Below, piece by piece: positions 6,072 to 8,647 of a DNA stretch of 8,647 nt. This DNA comes from Actinomycetes bacterium (lineage in GTDB: Bacteria; Actinomycetota; Actinomycetes; Actinomycetales; Cellulomonadaceae). The stretch spans positions 1 through 8,647 of the forward strand of contig JAEXPS010000020.1 in NCBI GenBank assembly GCA_023438885.1, written 5' to 3'. The number at the start of each line of letters is the position of its first letter. The stretch's first letter is position 1. The notes beneath the pieces were generated by a model. The model searched no databases, was not told the DNA's origin, and saw nothing but the letters and a program-made list of their open reading frames with translations. Made by a program: the position numbers and the translations under genes.

Positions 6072-6677
6072 ATGGCCGGGCTCGACGACCTGATGAGCAT
6101 CATCCCCATCGACGACATCGCGACGAAGCTGGGCGTCGACAAGGAGACGGCGGCCTCGGCCGTCAGCGCCGCACTGCCCGCCCTCGTCAGCGGCATGGCC
6201 GCCAACGCCGAGGACCCGGCCGGTGCTGCCTCGCTCTCGAAGGCCCTCGCCACCAAGGACACGTCCCTCGTCGAAGGCGGCGTCAACCTCGACGACGTCG
6301 ACGACGAGGACGGCGCGAAGATCGTCCACCACGTCTTCGGGGACAACGAGAACCAGGTGATCGCGGCCCTCGGCTCCACCGGCAAGGCCGACGGCGGTCT
6401 GCTGAGCAAGCTGCTGCCGATGCTGGCCCCGATCGTCATGGCGTTCCTCGCCAACAAGCTGACCAAGGGCGGTGCGAGCAGCCAGAGCACGGCGTCGAGC
6501 CAGGAGGACGACGCGACCGGCGGCGGCCTCGGCGACCTGCTCGGCGGGCTGCTCGGCGGCGGTTCGGGCGGCGGCCTCGGCGACGTCCTCGGCGGGCTGC
6601 TCGGCGGCGGCTCGGGTGGTTCGGGCGGCGGCCTCGGCGACCTGCTCGGCGGGCTGCTCGGAGGCGGGCGGAAGTAG
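6072..6677 (+). CDS. DUF937-type protein with Gly/Leu repeat tail
   Basis: Encodes 201 residues. The first ~130 are alpha-helical and resemble the DUF937 (YidB-like) family of unknown function: paired helices around IATKLGVDKETAASAVSAALPALVSGMAANA (16-46), then an acidic patch DDVDDEDG, HHVFGDNENQVIAALG and a hydrophobic helix LLSKLLPMLAPIVMAFLANKL (110-130). A Ser/Gln/Asp linker (134-150) leads to a tail built from three units of GGLGDLLGGLLGGG starting at residues 151, 167 and 186; the second unit has V for the first L. There is no signal peptide. The hydrophobic helix is probably packed inside the domain rather than a membrane anchor. The Gly/Leu units could mediate self-association. The ATG at 6072 has AAGGAG at ideal spacing; the frame open from 5940 is an artefact. 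Transcribed alone and convergent with the signal-peptidase operon. The function of the family is not established. Confidence 0.85.
   Translation: MAGLDDLMSIIPIDDIATKLGVDKETAASAVSAALPALVSGMAANAEDPAGAASLSKALATKDTSLVEGGVNLDDVDDEDGAKIVHHVFGDNENQVIAALGSTGKADGGLLSKLLPMLAPIVMAFLANKLTKGGASSQSTASSQEDDATGGGLGDLLGGLLGGGSGGGLGDVLGGLLGGGSGGSGGGLGDLLGGLLGGGRK
6522..6667 (+). repeat. Three 41-bp near-identical repeats in the DUF937 gene 3' end
   Basis: Units at 6522-6562, 6570-6610 and 6627-6667 each encode GGLGD(L/V)LGGLLGG and differ by only a few bases. Spacing is 48 and 57 bp, so the linkers (GSG against GSGGSG) vary in length. The DNA-level identity suggests recent expansion by slippage or recombination, and copy number may vary between strains. 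Confidence 0.8.
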
Positions 6678-7493
6678 CTACACCCAGCCGTTGGCGCAGT
6701 AGGTCAGCACGAACGACTGCGTCCCGACGAGGTTCGCCGACGTGGTGCTGGCCAGGTGGAACCGGTTGGTGCCGGTGGTGGTCTGGGTCACCTGCCACAG
6801 GTTCTCCGTCGGCACCGACCAGTTCGAGAAGTGCGCCAGCGCCCGGTACGCGTCGTCCATGTCGAGGTCGAGCTCCCACGCGAAGTAGAACCGCGAGGTC
6901 CCGTTCCCGGTGACGGTTGCGGTCTTGCACACCTGCGTCGGGGTCGCGACGGTGGTCGCGACGGAGACGGTGTACGCGGACGGGGTCTGCACACCCGAGG
7001 GCAGGCCCCAGTTGCAGATCTCGAACCGGATCGTCTCGGACGGCTTGACCTTCGACGCCGAGCCGGTGCCGGTGACCGTGGCGCGCTGCTGAGCGGCGTC
7101 CACCGCGATGGCGATGCGGTTCGCGACGTTCTGCCCGGCGACGTCGCGCGCCTGGTAGCCCGTGGTCCGGCCGTTGAACGGCGGCTTCGACAGGTCCATG
7201 GTCAAGGCCCAGTCGTTGTTCTGGAGCGACGAGGTGGTCACCGTCACCTGGAAACACGCCTGCACGGGGTTGTTGGTGACGAGCGTCCACTGCAGGTCGG
7301 TCAGCACGGTGATCGCGTTCCCCGGCGTCACCGGCCCGGACGTCGAGGCCCACGTCCCGGCGGAGACGGTGGCGCTCAGCCGGGCCTGGTCCGTCCAGGC
7401 GGAGCTCGTCGGCAACGAGATCGTCGCCGCGGCGAGCACGGCCACGGTCGCGGAGGCGACGACGGCAAGTCTGCGCAGGCCGCGGGACGTCAC
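6678..7493 (-). CDS. Exported protein with SipW-type signal peptide
   Basis: Encodes 271 residues. The N-terminus has RGLRR, a hydrophobic stretch LAVVASATVAVLAAATISL (9-27) and then SSAWTDQARLSATVSAGTWA (31-49). A W-x-D-x-A element shortly after the hydrophobic core, followed by T-x-x-A-G-T, is the pattern of signal peptides cut by SipW-like signal peptidases (TasA/CalY-related exports). Cleavage after Ala32 is likely. The mature part is Thr/Val/Ser-rich and probably all beta sheet, with four cysteines (80, 160, 189, 266) that could form two disulfides outside the cell. There is no C-terminal membrane helix or sortase signal. The GTG at 7493 overlaps the upstream stop (GTGA), and AGGAGG lies 7 nt before it, so translation is coupled. 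It is the last gene of the operon and the likely substrate of the signal peptidase two genes upstream. It may be a surface or fibre component; that role is inferred. Confidence 0.85.
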   Translation of the reverse strand: MTSRGLRRLAVVASATVAVLAAATISLPTSSAWTDQARLSATVSAGTWASTSGPVTPGNAITVLTDLQWTLVTNNPVQACFQVTVTTSSLQNNDWALTMDLSKPPFNGRTTGYQARDVAGQNVANRIAIAVDAAQQRATVTGTGSASKVKPSETIRFEICNWGLPSGVQTPSAYTVSVATTVATPTQVCKTATVTGNGTSRFYFAWELDLDMDDAYRALAHFSNWSVPTENLWQVTQTTTGTNRFHLASTTSANLVGTQSFVLTYCANGWV

Positions 7494-8050
7494 AGCTCCG
7501 CCTCCTGCTCGGCAGGCTCGTCGCGTCGCCGCCTGCGGGGGACTGCGATGAGCGCACCCGCCGAGAAGAGGGCGCCGGCCGTGGCGAGGATCGACGGCAC
7601 CACGCTTCGGCTGTTGGGGAGCGTGCCGACCCCGGTCACCGTCGCGTAGCCCACGAGCTCGCTCGTCTGGCCCTGCTCCGGGCTCACGGCGGTGACGGTG
7701 ACGACGATCACCGCGGGACCGCCCGCCACCACGGGCCGAGCCCCCGTGCCGCCGACGAGGTCGGCGCACTCCCCCGCGCCGGAGGGGCACAGCTGCGCCG
7801 CCCACGTCGCCGCACCGGCCGGGCCGCGGACGTCCAGCTGGACGTCGGTCACCCGGACGTCGACGGGCAGCGTCACCGGCGTGGCGGAGGTCCGGGTCTC
7901 GCCCGGCAGCAGGCCCTCGAAGCTCGTCGAGACCTGGATCTGGGAACGAGTCGTCGAGGTGGCGAGCCAGGTTGCCGCCCACATCACGGCGACCAGGCCG
8001 ATCAGCGCCACTGCGGCGCCGCCGGCCCGGGTGCGCAGCCAACCCGTCAT
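7490..8050 (-). CDS. Two-helix membrane protein of the SipW-type operon
   Basis: Encodes 186 residues that I do not assign to a named family. A short basic N-terminus (WLRTRAGG) precedes a hydrophobic helix at about 11-29. An extracytoplasmic domain of about 115 residues follows, rich in Val and Thr (VTLPVDVRVTDVQLDV, AVIVVTVTAV) and probably a beta sandwich, with Cys88 and Cys95 close enough for a disulfide. A second helix (151-170) is followed by PRRRRRDEPAEQEAEL. The LPNSR at 144-148 just before this helix and the basic tail resemble a degenerate sortase signal, but LPxTG is not matched. The first helix may be a signal peptide or an anchor. The ATG at 8050 overlaps the stop of the peptidase gene (ATGA) and has GGAG at 5-nt spacing; its own stop overlaps the next start. 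Such strict coupling suggests a protein that works with the peptidase and its substrate. Confidence 0.85.
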   Translation of the reverse strand: MTGWLRTRAGGAAVALIGLVAVMWAATWLATSTTRSQIQVSTSFEGLLPGETRTSATPVTLPVDVRVTDVQLDVRGPAGAATWAAQLCPSGAGECADLVGGTGARPVVAGGPAVIVVTVTAVSPEQGQTSELVGYATVTGVGTLPNSRSVVPSILATAGALFSAGALIAVPRRRRRDEPAEQEAEL

Positions 8051-8580
8051 CGGGACTCCGCCGGCTCGGCCGCATGGCGGGCGGGCCGCTTCTCGTCGGG
8101 CCGCAACGTCGTCAGCCCGAAGAGCGCGACGAGGGCGACCAGCAGCGGGATCGCCACGGTGGGCCGGGTCAGCGTCATGACGAGCGTCCCCGCGCCGGCG
8201 ACCTGGAGCGCGGGCTGCCACACCGTGTCGCCCACCTCGTAGACCTCCCCGTCCTGTGCGTCGTTGGCGTCGCCCTTGAGGGTCACCAGCCAGGTGCTGT
8301 CGGGCGCCGGCTCCACCGTGACCACCCGGTGCGTGATGATCGCCCCGGTCACCTCGGACGGGACGGAGACGACCTCGCCCGGCTCGAGCTCGGCCGTCGG
8401 GCGAGGCCGGTCGACCAGGAGGTCGCCGGTCATGATCGCGGGCTCCATCGAGCCGGAGACGACGACCAGGGGCTGGATCGCCCCCAGCTTCGTCGCCCCC
8501 CACGTGAGGACGCCGACCAGCCCGAGGGCGGCCAGCAGCCACACCAGAAGATCGCCGAGACCGCGCACGGCCCGGGTCAT
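8047..8580 (-). CDS. Signal peptidase I, ER/SipW type (Ser-His)
   Basis: Encodes 177 residues, the size of SipW/archaeal-type signal peptidases. It removes signal peptides on the outer face of the membrane. A first membrane helix (about 10-29) precedes the SGSMEP box (42-47) with nucleophile Ser44. The general base is His84 in IITHRV, not the Lys of ordinary bacterial LepB; the Ser-His spacing of 40 is the same as in Bacillus SipW. KGDANDAQD (102-110) carries the expected acidic residue, Asp104 or Asp107. A second helix (about 141-158) and a basic tail (LRPDEKRPARH) end the protein. The ATG at 8580 was chosen over the open GTG at 8646 because GGGGGAG lies 5 nt before it and the helix follows. 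A TGA in another frame 16 nt upstream suggests an earlier gene in the same operon. It should act on the exported protein at 6678-7493 and probably on products of genes beyond the window. Confidence 0.93.
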   Translation of the reverse strand: MTRAVRGLGDLLVWLLAALGLVGVLTWGATKLGAIQPLVVVSGSMEPAIMTGDLLVDRPRPTAELEPGEVVSVPSEVTGAIITHRVVTVEPAPDSTWLVTLKGDANDAQDGEVYEVGDTVWQPALQVAGAGTLVMTLTRPTVAIPLLVALVALFGLTTLRPDEKRPARHAAEPAESR

Positions 8581-8596
8581 GACGGCTCCCCCGTCG

Positions 8597-8647
8597 TCAG
8601 GCCTGTCCCCTGTCGAGCGTGCGAGCCGAGACGTCGGCGGTCGCACG
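8597..8647 (-). CDS. 3' end of an upstream operon gene (partial)
   Basis: Seventeen codons run from the window edge to a TGA at 8599-8597, reading RATADVSARTLDRGQA. Composition and GC wobble look coding, and the stop lies 16 nt before the signal peptidase ATG, the usual spacing within an operon. In related operons the neighbour is often another exported protein with an alternative signal peptide, but 16 residues are too few to identify it. If this is not a gene end, the region would be the operon promoter, for which no good -10 was seen. Confidence 0.45.
   Translation of the reverse strand, partial: RATADVSARTLDRGQA

Noticed and set aside
4696..6093. 465-codon plus-strand ORF overlapping the hydrolase end and beta-helix gene
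   Set aside because: Arg/Ser/Thr-rich shadow frame crossing two real genes, with no ribosome binding site or domain.
6436..7557. 373-codon minus-strand ORF across the DUF937 tail and the exported protein
   Set aside because: Arg/Gly-rich frame-shifted shadow; the true frame has a signal peptide and coupled start.
1..8647. CRISPR arrays, tRNA/rRNA genes, transposases, riboswitches
   Set aside because: No regularly spaced repeats, cloverleaf, rRNA-like segment, transposase motif or riboswitch-like conserved core was found on reading both strands.

Overview
The window is very GC-rich, densely coded DNA with strong GC wobble bias and long spurious antisense ORFs. The gene families point to a Gram-positive actinobacterium: a paired luciferase-like monooxygenase and FMN reductase of the corynebacterial CE1758/CE1759 type, a lipoprotein family 3 glycoside hydrolase with a CebR/CelR-type operator, and a SipW-type secretion operon. 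A cellulose-degrading member of the Micrococcales (Cellulomonas-like) would fit, but the genus is an inference. No mobile element, RNA gene or CRISPR array was seen.

Region 1 (1-3528) is a flavoenzyme block. A berberine-bridge-type FAD oxidase (minus, 41-1444) diverges from a two-gene unit encoding a luciferase-like monooxygenase (1640-2824) and its FMN reductase (2911-3528). The reductase is expected to supply reduced flavin to the monooxygenase; the substrate is unknown. The divergent region has two short inverted repeats that could be operators, and a GC-rich inverted repeat separates the monooxygenase from the reductase.

Region 2 (3526-5495) is a single secreted-lipoprotein glucan glucohydrolase of glycoside hydrolase family 3, close in motif pattern to plant exo-beta-glucan hydrolase ExoI. 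It carries an exact 14-bp TGGGAGCGCTCCCA palindrome inside its coding region, written with codons unusual for this genome, plus an 11/14 copy over the upstream promoter. This suggests cellodextrin-responsive control by a CebR/CelR LacI-family repressor encoded elsewhere.

Region 3 (5515-6677) holds two divergent small genes: a minimal left-handed beta-helix protein (minus) made of 16 uninterrupted hexapeptides, and a DUF937-type protein (plus) with a three-unit Gly/Leu-rich tail.

Region 4 (6678-8647, minus) is a tightly overlapping operon: the tail of an upstream gene, an ER/SipW-type Ser-His signal peptidase, a two-helix membrane protein with an extracellular domain, and an exported protein with a SipW-type signal peptide. 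The peptidase probably processes the exported protein. The operon continues past the right edge. Its last stop codon directly abuts the stop codon of the convergent DUF937 gene.
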